This document shows, one piece after another, positions 17,561-25,649 of a stretch of 32,075 nt of DNA (position 1 is its first letter; every line of letters begins with the position of its first letter). The notes under the pieces are model-generated. The model was not told where the DNA came from and did no database searches. It was given only the letters and a program-made list of their open reading frames with translations. The stretch comes from CAZAYP01 sp964489425 [NCBI: uncultured Verrucomicrobiota bacterium] (GTDB taxonomy: Bacteria; Verrucomicrobiota; Kiritimatiellia; RZYC01): positions 1 to 32,075 of the forward strand of contig CAZAYP010000063.1 in the NCBI GenBank assembly GCA_964489425.1. The letters are read 5' to 3'. The position numbers were made by a program, and so were the translations under genes.

Positions 17561-19729
17561 TCACTCCCTCCACGCAACGCCAGCCTGGTAACCCGCGATA
17601 CGCAACTCAATCTGATTTGCCAATTCCAGCCCGCCCCCTTCCCGCGCCAGGGCCGCGCCCCGCGAGGCCGCCTCGATCGCCCTCGTGAAATCGCCCGCGT
17701 TGGCCCGTGCCGCACCGAGGGTGTCCCACGCCGTGGCGGCCTTGCCGCCATCCAGTTTAACCGCCAGTTCCGCCCATTCCACCGCTTTTGCGGGCCACTC
17801 CTCCATGTGGGCATGAACCAACTCGACCGGCTTGGCCGTGGATAAGAGCCACGCCATGTTGTTAAAGGCCACGGCATTGGTGGGGTAACGCTTGGCATAT
17901 TCGAGAAAATATCCATAGGCGTAGCCGCGGGCGCCGTCTTTCCAAATCTGTGCATAGCAGGGGAACAAATCACCCCAGGTGAACCGTGACTCGCCCGCGG
18001 CCTCGGTCATGCGCGTGGCCACCTCGGCCACATCGTTCGTTAGCCCGGCTTCATGGCAAGCGCGCAGGTATTCGGCCTTCACAAAAGCCGTGGGGTCCTT
18101 CTCCAACTTTACCGCTTCTTTGAACGCGCCAATTGCCCCGGCGAGATCGCCGCGCGCCTGCATGGATTGAGCACGGATGCGCCACAGGAAGATCCGATCA
18201 ATGGGCAGATCATCGCGGGTAGCTTCGAACACGGTCTTCCCAAGCCCCTTCTCGAACCGGGGCCAGGCGTCGTCGGTCAAATCCGGCCGGCCGCAGCAAT
18301 TCCAAATCAGGCACAGGCGCAAGAAACAGTGCACATTGTAATATGCGCTGCCAGCCTCGTAGGCTTCCAAGGCCTGCGGCCAGTCTTTCTGCGACAGGTA
18401 GCCATCCCCACCCAGCATGCAGGCCACCGGGTGGCCCGGGTTGCATCTCCAAGCCCAGATGCCGAAACTATCCCGATTGCGCCAATGCCGCGACAAACTC
18501 AGCGACATCCCGCCCCATAGAGCCAATAGCAACACACACCCCAAAACGCCCCATCGCGCACGCCACCCGCGCGAACGTATCCAAGCGGCAACCACCGCCA
18601 CCATGGCCAGCAGCAAGCCGATTTGCGGCACGTACAGGAAGCGCGTGGCCACTCTTTCCGCCCCGGCCCACACCACGCCGCTCAACGGGAAGAGCAGCAC
18701 GACGAACCAGAGCCAGCCCCAGAGGGCCAGAGGGAATTTTTGCCGCCAGCGCCACGCCACCCAGGTCACACCCGCCAGCACACAACACGCCCCCACCAGT
18801 AGTTCCCACCACGACGGCAAGTCCGGCTGCAGCGGCATCAACCGGACGGGCCAGACCACTTTGCTCAAATAGAACAGGTAATGAACGGGTATCATCCCCA
18901 CGCGGTGCAGCACGGGCACCTCCACGATGGCCTTGCGCGCCACATGGAACCCGATGGGAAGCGCGGCGAAGCCAATGGCCAGCAACCAGAAAGCCCATTT
19001 CTCCGCTGCCAGCCGCCACCCATCCCTCCATAGTCGGTTCCAATTCGTCCGGCCCAAGGGCCAAACGTCCAGAAAAACAAAAGCCGCGGGCATTATGATG
19101 ACCACCTGTTTGGCCATGCCACCGATGAGCATGCAAAGCCAGGAAGCAATGATGAAGGATGATGGATGATGGATGATTTTAGATTTGAGATTTGAGATTT
19201 GAGATTGTGGATTTTTTTCCGCTTCGCGGCCAAGCGTGTAGAACCAGAGGCCCAGGAAGATAAACACCCCGCTTAGAACGTCCTTCCTGGCCGTGATCCA
19301 GGCAACGCTTTCAACGCGGGTCGGATGGCAGGTCCACAGCAGCGCGGTCGCCAGGGCAATGCCGGTCCGGCCGGTCCAGCGGCGCAGCAGCAGAAAGAGC
19401 AACCCGGCGTTTAGTGAAAACAGGATCGCGTTGGTCAGGTGGCAGCTCCACGCTGGCCCGCCGGACAGTTCCATGTCGAACATGAAGCTCATCCATAGCA
19501 GCGGCGCCCAGTAATTCTCCGGAGCTGTAGTCCATGCCAGCCAGACACCATCCCAGGAAAAACCATCCCTGACCACCTTGCTGGTCTCCACGTAAAGCGG
19601 GTCGTCCAACGTGACGAAATCGTAACCAATCGTCGGGGCATACAGGCCAAACGCCACCGCCATCACCAGCAGGCATGCCCCCGCCGTACGCCATGGCTCA
19701 TTGAAAAAATGTCGGGACTTGTCCGTCAT
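17561..19729 (-). CDS. TMTC-like TPR-fused GT-C membrane glycosyltransferase (copy 1)
   Basis: A 722-aa polytopic membrane protein. The N-terminal half has many hydrophobic helices, starting at about residues 16-34, followed by an acidic LDD motif (41-43) in the first extracytoplasmic loop, as in GT-C transferases that use polyprenyl-phosphate sugars. The HPTRVESVAWIT...RKDVLSG block (135-154) matches the hallmark HPxxxExVaxivxRxdlL block of TMTC O-mannosyltransferases and their bacterial TPR relatives. The C-terminal part (about 440-722) is soluble and TPR-like (GDLAGAIGAFKEAV, NNMAWLLSTA, AGDFTRAIEAA). The start at 19729 has AAGGGG about 10 nt upstream. Residues about 173-194 are an odd low-complexity insertion (QSQISNLKSK, HHPSSFI) encoded by microsatellite-like DNA. 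A close paralog lies immediately upstream. Donor and acceptor are unknown. Confidence 0.85.
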   Translation of the reverse strand: MTDKSRHFFNEPWRTAGACLLVMAVAFGLYAPTIGYDFVTLDDPLYVETSKVVRDGFSWDGVWLAWTTAPENYWAPLLWMSFMFDMELSGGPAWSCHLTNAILFSLNAGLLFLLLRRWTGRTGIALATALLWTCHPTRVESVAWITARKDVLSGVFIFLGLWFYTLGREAEKNPQSQISNLKSKIIHHPSSFIIASWLCMLIGGMAKQVVIIMPAAFVFLDVWPLGRTNWNRLWRDGWRLAAEKWAFWLLAIGFAALPIGFHVARKAIVEVPVLHRVGMIPVHYLFYLSKVVWPVRLMPLQPDLPSWWELLVGACCVLAGVTWVAWRWRQKFPLALWGWLWFVVLLFPLSGVVWAGAERVATRFLYVPQIGLLLAMVAVVAAWIRSRGWRARWGVLGCVLLLALWGGMSLSLSRHWRNRDSFGIWAWRCNPGHPVACMLGGDGYLSQKDWPQALEAYEAGSAYYNVHCFLRLCLIWNCCGRPDLTDDAWPRFEKGLGKTVFEATRDDLPIDRIFLWRIRAQSMQARGDLAGAIGAFKEAVKLEKDPTAFVKAEYLRACHEAGLTNDVAEVATRMTEAAGESRFTWGDLFPCYAQIWKDGARGYAYGYFLEYAKRYPTNAVAFNNMAWLLSTAKPVELVHAHMEEWPAKAVEWAELAVKLDGGKAATAWDTLGAARANAGDFTRAIEAASRGAALAREGGGLELANQIELRIAGYQAGVAWRE
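19148..19213 (-). repeat. In-frame microsatellite insertion in TMTC-like copy 1
   Basis: The plus strand shows runs of GATGGATGATGGATGAT followed by repeated TTTGAGA units and a poly-T stretch. This is base composition quite unlike the GC-rich coding sequence around it. It is read through in frame as a polar Ser/Asn/Lys/His stretch between two membrane helices. The paralog carries a related insertion at the equivalent position. Confidence 0.75.
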
Positions 19730-19974
19730 CCGCGATCAGCCCCTTTAATCCTAAAATGCCTGTCTGAAACCCGGCCAGGACGGCAGGCACGGCTGCATAG
19801 CGCCGTGGCTACACCCAGATGGAACGTGGAGCCGAGGATTGCTGTAACCGCTGCGCTGTGTCGCCGCGCAAGTGTCTGGTTTTCTGTAACCGCGGCGCTG
19901 TGTCGCCGCGGAGGGTTTCGGCTAGAATGTAAGTTCATATCATTCGCCCTTCCAAGCTCGCAACGCCAACGAGT
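19730..19974. repeat. Gap between paralogs with a duplicated GC-rich hairpin repeat
   Basis: A 27-bp unit starting CTGTAACCGC occurs at 19842-19868 and 19884-19910 with one mismatch and a 42-bp period. The second copy contains a perfect CGCGGCG/CGCCGCG inverted repeat around a 6-nt loop (19891-19910). No gene is supported. The repeat lies 3' of the upstream paralog and 5' of the downstream one, so it could affect the transcript between them. Confidence 0.7.
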
Positions 19975-22176
19975 TCATTCCCGCAACGCCAAGCCCATGC
20001 GATAGGACATGATATGCTTTTCGATCGTCGCGGCCAAGGCATCGTCTTTATTCTCCCGCGCCAGGTCGCGCGCTTTTTCCGCCGCACGAACGGCACCCGA
20101 AAAATCGCCGGCGTTGGCGCGCGCTGCGGCCATCACGTTCCACACGCCGGCGATGGGCTTGTCGCTCGCCTTGAGCGCGAGATCCACCCAGCGCAGTGCA
20201 GCCTGCGGCCATTCGCCCATGCGCGCGTGATCCAATCCATCCGGTTCCGCCGTGGCCAACAACCACGCCATGTAGTTCAGGGTAACGGCATCGTCCGGGA
20301 AACGCTCAGCGTAATCGGCAAAATAGCTGTAGGCGTGGCCGCGGGCGCCCATTTTCCACATCTCGACGTAAGCCGGGAACAAATCCCGCCATTCGCGCAC
20401 GGTGATGTTCATCGCTGTTCCCATACGTTCCGCCACCGCGCCCGCCGCCTCTGGACGGCCGCCCTCGTAGCAAGCGCGCAGGTATTCCGCCATGACCAGT
20501 ACATTGGCGTCGGGATCCCACCGCAGCGCATCTTGCAACGCCTTGATGGCGCCATTGTAGTCGCCCTGCGCCATCAGCATCTGCCCCCGCACACGCCAGA
20601 AAAGTTCCCGTTCCGAGGGCCGCTCCCAAGCGGAGAATTGTTCCAGGGGGATGCCCCAGGCGCGCTCGAAATCGTCCCAGGCATCAACTGACAAAGCGGT
20701 TTGACCAAGGTAATTCCAGACCATGCATTGCCGAATGAAACAATCCCTGGAAAGAAGCGCGACGCCCTGTTGGTAGGCTTGCAGCGCCTCGGACCACCGG
20801 CCCCAGCCCAGAAGCACGTCGCCGCCGATCGCGCAAGCGCCGCCTTGCTCCGGGTGGTTCTCCCAAACCCATATTCCGAAGGCATCCTTGGTGCGCCAAT
20901 TCGACAAGGTGCGCAGCGTGACAACGCAACTGACCAGGAGCACCAGAGCCGACAAGACCGGGACGGCCCCGCCCAGCCTGGCGTGCTTGCCGGCAAGCCC
21001 GGCCATTGCCAGCGCCACGGCTAACATCAGGCCGATCTGCGGCAGGTACAGGAACCGCATGGCCACGGATTCGGCCCCGACCCACACCACGCCGCTGAAT
21101 GGGAACAACAAGCCCACGAACCATAACCAGCCCCATAGCCCCCACGGAGCGGCGACCCGATATTTCCACAACCACACCGTCGCACCCGTCAACACGACCA
21201 ACCCCACACCCGTCTTCCACCGGGCAAACAGCAGATCGGACTGCAGCGGCGCCAAGGCGGTCGGGTAGACCAAGTTCTGCAGGTAAAACAGGTAATGAGC
21301 CGGGATCATCGCCAGCCTATGCAAAACAGGGATATCCGCAATCGCCTTTTCGACGGCCTGCAGCCGGATAGCAAGCAACGCGAACGCGACAGCCAGCAAC
21401 CAGAACGCCCACTTTTCAGCCGCGAGGCGCCAGACATCCCGCCACAGCCGGCCCCAACTCGTCCGGCCAAGCGGCCACACGTCCAACAGGATCAGGGCGG
21501 CAGGCATCACCATGACCACCGGCTTGACCATTCCGCCCAGCAACATGCAGAGCCAGGACAGAAAAAATAAGGAGGAAGGATGAAGGATGCAGGATGAAGG
21601 TCGGTTGTCGGCGCTGCTCCGTCCGCCCGCGTCGCGGCCCGCCGTGTAGAACCAGAGCCCCAGCAGGAGAAACAACCCGCTCAACACGTCCTTGCGTTCG
21701 GTAATCCAAGCCACGCTTTCCACGCGCGCCGGATGAAACGCCCAAAGGAGCGCCGTCCCCAGCGCTATGCCCGTTCGTTTTGTCCAGCGCCGAACCAATG
21801 TAAAAAGCAAACCGACGCTCAATGCGAACAAAACCGCGTTGGTCAAATGAAAACTCCAAGGCGCCCCACCGGATAGTTCCTGGTCGAGCATGAAACTCAA
21901 CCACAGCAGCGGCGCCCAATAGGTGGCCTGGACCGTCAAAAACGCGGCCTGGATGCCATGCCAGGTGAGGCCCCCCTGAACCAATGGATTGTCCAGGATA
22001 AAGTAGGCATCATCCACCAAGCAGAAATCATGCCCAATGGTTGGCGCATACAACGCAAACGCCATCGCCATAGCCGCCAGCAACAGCGTCCTGGAGCAAC
22101 CCGGCTCGCTTGAGATCCAACGGTGTAATACAGGTAGCAATCGGTCGTCCCCGGACGGGCGGCCCTGTTCAATCAT
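19975..22176 (-). CDS. TMTC-like TPR-fused GT-C membrane glycosyltransferase (copy 2)
   Basis: A 733-aa paralog of the next gene downstream, collinear along its whole length. It has a first membrane helix (about 31-47), an acidic VDD motif (54-56), the HPARVESVAWIT...RKDVLSG block (148-167), further hydrophobic helices to about residue 430, and a soluble TPR-like C-terminal half. Both proteins end in a similar Tyr-x2-Gly-x4-Arg-Glu tail. Residues about 184-205 are a low-complexity insertion (RPSSCILHPSS). The family transfers sugars from polyprenyl-phosphate carriers on the outer face of the membrane. In eukaryotes the TMTC members O-mannosylate cadherins, whereas bacterial targets are largely unassigned. 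The upstream Shine-Dalgarno is weak (AGG about 10 nt away). Confidence 0.85.
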   Translation of the reverse strand: MIEQGRPSGDDRLLPVLHRWISSEPGCSRTLLLAAMAMAFALYAPTIGHDFCLVDDAYFILDNPLVQGGLTWHGIQAAFLTVQATYWAPLLWLSFMLDQELSGGAPWSFHLTNAVLFALSVGLLFTLVRRWTKRTGIALGTALLWAFHPARVESVAWITERKDVLSGLFLLLGLWFYTAGRDAGGRSSADNRPSSCILHPSSLFFLSWLCMLLGGMVKPVVMVMPAALILLDVWPLGRTSWGRLWRDVWRLAAEKWAFWLLAVAFALLAIRLQAVEKAIADIPVLHRLAMIPAHYLFYLQNLVYPTALAPLQSDLLFARWKTGVGLVVLTGATVWLWKYRVAAPWGLWGWLWFVGLLFPFSGVVWVGAESVAMRFLYLPQIGLMLAVALAMAGLAGKHARLGGAVPVLSALVLLVSCVVTLRTLSNWRTKDAFGIWVWENHPEQGGACAIGGDVLLGWGRWSEALQAYQQGVALLSRDCFIRQCMVWNYLGQTALSVDAWDDFERAWGIPLEQFSAWERPSERELFWRVRGQMLMAQGDYNGAIKALQDALRWDPDANVLVMAEYLRACYEGGRPEAAGAVAERMGTAMNITVREWRDLFPAYVEMWKMGARGHAYSYFADYAERFPDDAVTLNYMAWLLATAEPDGLDHARMGEWPQAALRWVDLALKASDKPIAGVWNVMAAARANAGDFSGAVRAAEKARDLARENKDDALAATIEKHIMSYRMGLALRE
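21562..21627 (-). repeat. In-frame microsatellite insertion in TMTC-like copy 2
   Basis: Plus-strand DNA around 21571-21600 is built from GGAGGAAGGATGAAGGATG-type units and is purine-rich, unlike its surroundings. It encodes a polar stretch containing HPSS that interrupts the same inter-helix loop as in the paralog. Confidence 0.7.
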
Positions 22177-22326
22177 AAAAACAACCTGTGAGCTTAAGCC
22201 TCATACGTCTTCCTGCAAAAATCCTAGTCCACAGGCATATCGGCGGCCATTCTTTTTTAGTATTTAAGTCAAAATATTGGTCCGGGCCGTGAACCGGCCG
22301 ACTGGCAAGGATCGCGATCCCTCGCC
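22177..22326. other. Gap between the radical SAM gene and TMTC-like copy 2
   Basis: This 150-bp gap is noticeably AT-richer in its centre (22245-22280). It contains a perfect 12-bp palindrome GGATCGCGATCC at 22309-22320, 7 bp past the radical SAM stop, and a weak GGCCG/CGGCC stem at 22285-22299. It could hold a terminator for the sugar cluster and a promoter for the glycosyltransferases. A TTGACT box is present on the minus strand, but no convincing -10 box follows at the right distance. Confidence 0.35.
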
Positions 22327-23808
22327 TCATATGACGGAGGCCAGGTGGGCGGACGGGTTCCTCCGACCGAGTCCCAGTTGGCGATCGGTGAGAAACCGGG
22401 TGCGGCCTTGCCGCAGCGCGCGCAACAACCGCTTGAACGTCAACCAAGCGCCCTTGAGCCCCCATTTCCGCACCAGCGTGGGCCAGCGCCACGGTGCAAG
22501 GTAAATGCTCGCGAAAGCCTCGTTCTGGATGCGAACCAAGTCGGCCGGCGAGAGGTCGCCGACGGTCATTACGGCCGTGTCGTAGCGCAAATACCTGGAG
22601 AAATCCAGGGTCTCGAGGTGCAGGCCATGGGCGTCGCGTTTTGCCATCTCGAAGAGTTCGGTGCCGGGGTACGGCACGGCGATGCTGATGTTGGCCTGTT
22701 TGATGTCACGCGACCGCCGCAGGAACGCCAGAGTCGCGCGAATAGTGTCCACGGTCTCCCCCGGCAGGCCGATCATGCAGGAATTCAGGGTCTCGATGCC
22801 ATGGCGGTTGGTGAGGCGGTTGGCTGCGGCGTAGCTGGCCAAGGGTACCTGCTTGCGCATGGTCGCGCGAATGGTCTCGTCAACTGACTCCAACCCGAAT
22901 GAAAGGCGAATCAGCCCCGCCGCAACCATCCGGCTCACAAGCACCTCGTCCACCAGGTTGGCCCGGGTGCTGCCTTCAAAGGTGACCCCGAGCCGGGCGG
23001 CAATCAGGCGATCACATATTTCGAGGACGTGCTCGCGGTTCAAAGTAAGGGTGTCGTCCAGGAACATGAAGTGGCCGGCGCCGAAGAGCCGGCAGGCTTG
23101 CTCCATTTCCTGGATTACCAGGGCCGGGCTGCGCCGGCGGGTGTCTTTTCCAAAGACCCGGGTGCTGCAAAAAATACAGTGAAACGGGCAACCGCGCGTC
23201 GTCATGATGGTCGTGAAAGGCTTGAGTCCGCGCCGCGTACCGATCCTGTAGAGCTCATTTTTCAGCAGGTGCCGGGCTGGAATAGGGATCGCATCCACGT
23301 CCGCAATCGGTTCGGCCGGCCCGGTGTCAACCACTTTGCCCGAACAACGGACCAGCAAACCACGCACCTTCCGCGGGTCACCACCCCCGGCCAGGACCGC
23401 GAGACAGGCTGGCCAGGACCGGTCCGCCGCGCCGATGAAGGCGAGGTCGAAACAGTCTTCGAACGCGGCTTGCCCCATCACGGTGATGTGCGGGCCGCCG
23501 ATCGCGATGGGCCCTTGGAACCGTGCCAGTTTCAGAGCCCGGGCCGCATCTATCGCCAGATGATAAAACGGCGTAGTGGCCGTGATGCCCACCAGGTCCG
23601 GCCGGTACGCGAGGACCTGGCGCGCGGCGGCATCCAGGCTCAACCCCTCGGCTTCGCCATCCACGATCTGCACTGCGTGACCCGACTGTTCGGCCCACGC
23701 CCCCAGGTATGCCAGGTTCAAAGGGGGCCACATGGCCGCCTGGCGTGCAAAATGCGCGGAGCGGCCTGAGCGCGAAGTCCACGGCGGATATAGCAAGCTG
23801 ATCCGCAT
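22327..23808 (-). CDS. B12-binding-domain radical SAM protein
   Basis: A 493-aa protein starting at the ATG at 23808. The frame is open further upstream, but MRISLLYPPW is the normal N-terminus of this family and the upstream translation resembles no protein family. An N-terminal cobalamin-binding-like Rossmann domain (about 1-150, IVDGEAEG, IAIGGPH) lacks the classical DxHxxG histidine motif. A radical SAM core follows, with the cluster-ligating CxxxCxxC at C207, C211 and C214, and a GLES strand motif. The C-terminal region carries basic Arg-rich helices. Relatives include BchE-like cyclases, methylases and enzymes acting on lipids or sugars, so the substrate cannot be assigned. It lies at the downstream end of the sugar cluster, 124 bp after a glycosyltransferase. 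A similar but not near-identical radical SAM gene is encoded at 28841-30334. Confidence 0.85.
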   Translation of the reverse strand: MRISLLYPPWTSRSGRSAHFARQAAMWPPLNLAYLGAWAEQSGHAVQIVDGEAEGLSLDAAARQVLAYRPDLVGITATTPFYHLAIDAARALKLARFQGPIAIGGPHITVMGQAAFEDCFDLAFIGAADRSWPACLAVLAGGGDPRKVRGLLVRCSGKVVDTGPAEPIADVDAIPIPARHLLKNELYRIGTRRGLKPFTTIMTTRGCPFHCIFCSTRVFGKDTRRRSPALVIQEMEQACRLFGAGHFMFLDDTLTLNREHVLEICDRLIAARLGVTFEGSTRANLVDEVLVSRMVAAGLIRLSFGLESVDETIRATMRKQVPLASYAAANRLTNRHGIETLNSCMIGLPGETVDTIRATLAFLRRSRDIKQANISIAVPYPGTELFEMAKRDAHGLHLETLDFSRYLRYDTAVMTVGDLSPADLVRIQNEAFASIYLAPWRWPTLVRKWGLKGAWLTFKRLLRALRQGRTRFLTDRQLGLGRRNPSAHLASVI

Positions 23809-23932
23809 GCGACTTAGCACCGGCTTGAGTTCGCGCGCCCTCTTCGGGCCATGGTGCCACCTCCGCGGAGAGGGCGCCGCCCGGACCAACCGCCAACGCA
23901 CTTCCCGCCGGCAACAAGATGTACGGCCCCCC

Positions 23933-24763
23933 TCATGCGCGCGGATCCCCCGGCCCCTGACAAGCATGCGGCGGGGCGGCTGAGGGAGGCATGCGGTAGG
24001 TCGCCGGCTGATCCCATCGGCAGCGCCAGGCATGCCCCAGCAGGCGCAGCCCAGCCCGCGCCAGTCCGGGCAAATCATGATGCATCGAGGAACCGCTCTG
24101 ACGCGGGCTTTCCCGTGTGGGGATTTCCAGGACCACGGCTCCGGCCCGCGCCGCGCGCATCACCAACTCGAGTTCGTAGCAGTAGCCGTCATCAACCAAC
24201 GGGTGCTGGTCAGTGAGAGCCTTACGCCAGACCTTGAGGCCGGAGGTCACGTCTGTATACCGCCGGCCCAGCAGCAGGCTCACCCAGCCCGCCACCAAAC
24301 GGTTGCCTATGCGGCGCGCCCAACTGCCGGAAGTCCGCGCCTCCACCCCCATGAAGCGGGACCCGACGCAAAGGTCGGCCCGGCCCGCTCGAACCGCCTC
24401 TACCGCCCGCTGCAGATCGGGCGCCGCGAACTGCCCATCCGTATCGAACTGGGCCACAATCGCCGCCCGGCACTCCGCCAAGCCTTCGCGAATCGCGGCG
24501 CCCTTGCCGGGCGCACATTGCCGGATTACGCGGACGCTCGGTGTGTCCGCAGCCACCCGGCGCGCGGCTAACTCGGTCGCCGCGTCGCCGCCCACCACAA
24601 CCAGCATGGCCGCGGCCGGGAACGCGGCGCGCACGGAGCGGACGCATTCCGCCACAGTATCGGCCTCGTTGAAGGCCGGCAGCAGCACCGCCACATCCGC
24701 AGGCGCCGAGGCGCCATCGCCCGTCTTGTTCATCGCGGAGATGTTCGATCCATCTGCGATCAT
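23933..24763 (-). CDS. Family 2 glycosyltransferase (polyprenyl-phosphate sugar synthase-like)
   Basis: A 276-aa GT-A-fold transferase of the dolichol-phosphate mannose synthase type. An N-terminal LLPAFNEADTV motif (28-37) is followed by a metal-binding DTDGQ (107-111), GSRFMG (134-139) and a DVTSGLKVWRK acceptor-side block (171-181). The usual nucleotide-binding DDGS after strand 2 reads GGDA here (58-61), which is unusual. No C-terminal membrane helices are visible; the last 25 residues are Pro-rich. The start may be 24763 or the ATG at 24733; neither has a strong ribosome binding site. It lies 37 bp after the preceding reductase gene, so cotranscription is likely. It could charge a polyprenyl phosphate for the GT-C enzymes downstream. 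Confidence 0.8.
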   Translation of the reverse strand: MIADGSNISAMNKTGDGASAPADVAVLLPAFNEADTVAECVRSVRAAFPAAAMLVVVGGDAATELAARRVAADTPSVRVIRQCAPGKGAAIREGLAECRAAIVAQFDTDGQFAAPDLQRAVEAVRAGRADLCVGSRFMGVEARTSGSWARRIGNRLVAGWVSLLLGRRYTDVTSGLKVWRKALTDQHPLVDDGYCYELELVMRAARAGAVVLEIPTRESPRQSGSSMHHDLPGLARAGLRLLGHAWRCRWDQPATYRMPPSAAPPHACQGPGDPRA

Positions 24764-24800
24764 GGCAGCATCTGCGCACCGCTGTTGTCTTCAAACCAAC

Positions 24801-25649
24801 TCATATCCCGGCATCCCCGCACCGCACCGGTCTGCCGTCGTCGTTGCCCAACCGCTCCCGTCCCGCGGTCACATCACTTACAAACGTTTCCAGGGTTTGT
24901 TGTGTTCGAGGAATGGCGGCCAATGCCTTGATGCCATCGATATTTATTTCGTAGTGCTCGCGCGGCAATGCCCCAGCAGCCGGCTCCTCAACGTATCCCG
25001 GAATCATTTCCGCTATGGTCCGCAGCGATATGAGTCCATCCCCACAGACATTGTAAATCGCGGCCTGCGCACCGATCTCGGCAAGGTCGAATGCGATCCG
25101 CGCCAGGTCCCGGATGTGCAAGTACTGATAAAACGAGTCCGGGTGCACGCGCAGGGGACGTCCCCGAAGAAGGTCGTAGACCGAATTTTTCCACAGATCT
25201 GGACCCACCACTCCTCCTACCCGCAAGATCAACCAATTGCGCGCATACTGGCGAACCAACAACTCCGCCATATACTTATGGGCGCCATATGGCTTGAGGC
25301 CTGAAAGTTCGATGCCCGCCTGCTCGTGATTGCAGGCCGGCCGGGCATGATCGGGATAAACATCAACCGAGGAAATATACACATAGCGGCTGGCCTTGAA
25401 ATCATGGAGGCTGTGCATCACGGAAGTGACAGACAAGTCGAAATCCCGCGCCGGGTCGTCTTGGGCCATGTATTTGCGGGAGTTGCCGTTGGCATTGAGC
25501 ACCAAGTCAAAAGAGCAGCCCGCATGGATCGCATAGTCCACTCGATCCGCGACGGCAACTGTCCATCCACGTCGTCTGGCTTCGGCCGTCAGGGCGCTGC
25601 CAATAAAGCCGCGGCCGCCGATCACGCAGCAGGACCCGGGGTTGGTCAC
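24801..25649 (-). CDS. NAD(P)-dependent sugar epimerase/reductase (extended SDR)
   Basis: An extended short-chain dehydrogenase of 282 residues if it starts at the GTG at 25649. That start forms a GTGA overlap with the preceding stop codon and has AGAGAGG 7 nt upstream. An upstream ATG frame to 25730 exists, but it would add 27 residues before the usual N-terminus and overlap the previous gene by 85 bp. The Rossmann motif GGRGFIG (11-17), the SSVDVYP serine region and a YGAHK catalytic Tyr-Lys pair are visible. Substrate unknown. Its position next to a GDP-fucose-synthase-like gene and a thiamine enzyme suggests it reduces a keto group on the cluster's sugar. It is probably translationally coupled to the upstream gene. 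Confidence 0.85.
   Translation of the reverse strand: MTNPGSCCVIGGRGFIGSALTAEARRRGWTVAVADRVDYAIHAGCSFDLVLNANGNSRKYMAQDDPARDFDLSVTSVMHSLHDFKASRYVYISSVDVYPDHARPACNHEQAGIELSGLKPYGAHKYMAELLVRQYARNWLILRVGGVVGPDLWKNSVYDLLRGRPLRVHPDSFYQYLHIRDLARIAFDLAEIGAQAAIYNVCGDGLISLRTIAEMIPGYVEEPAAGALPREHYEINIDGIKALAAIPRTQQTLETFVSDVTAGRERLGNDDGRPVRCGDAGI

Noticed and set aside
23809-24078. N-terminal extension of the downstream radical SAM protein to 24078
   Set aside because: The 90 extra residues overlap the glycosyltransferase gene and resemble no protein family, while the family's normal N-terminus begins at 23808.
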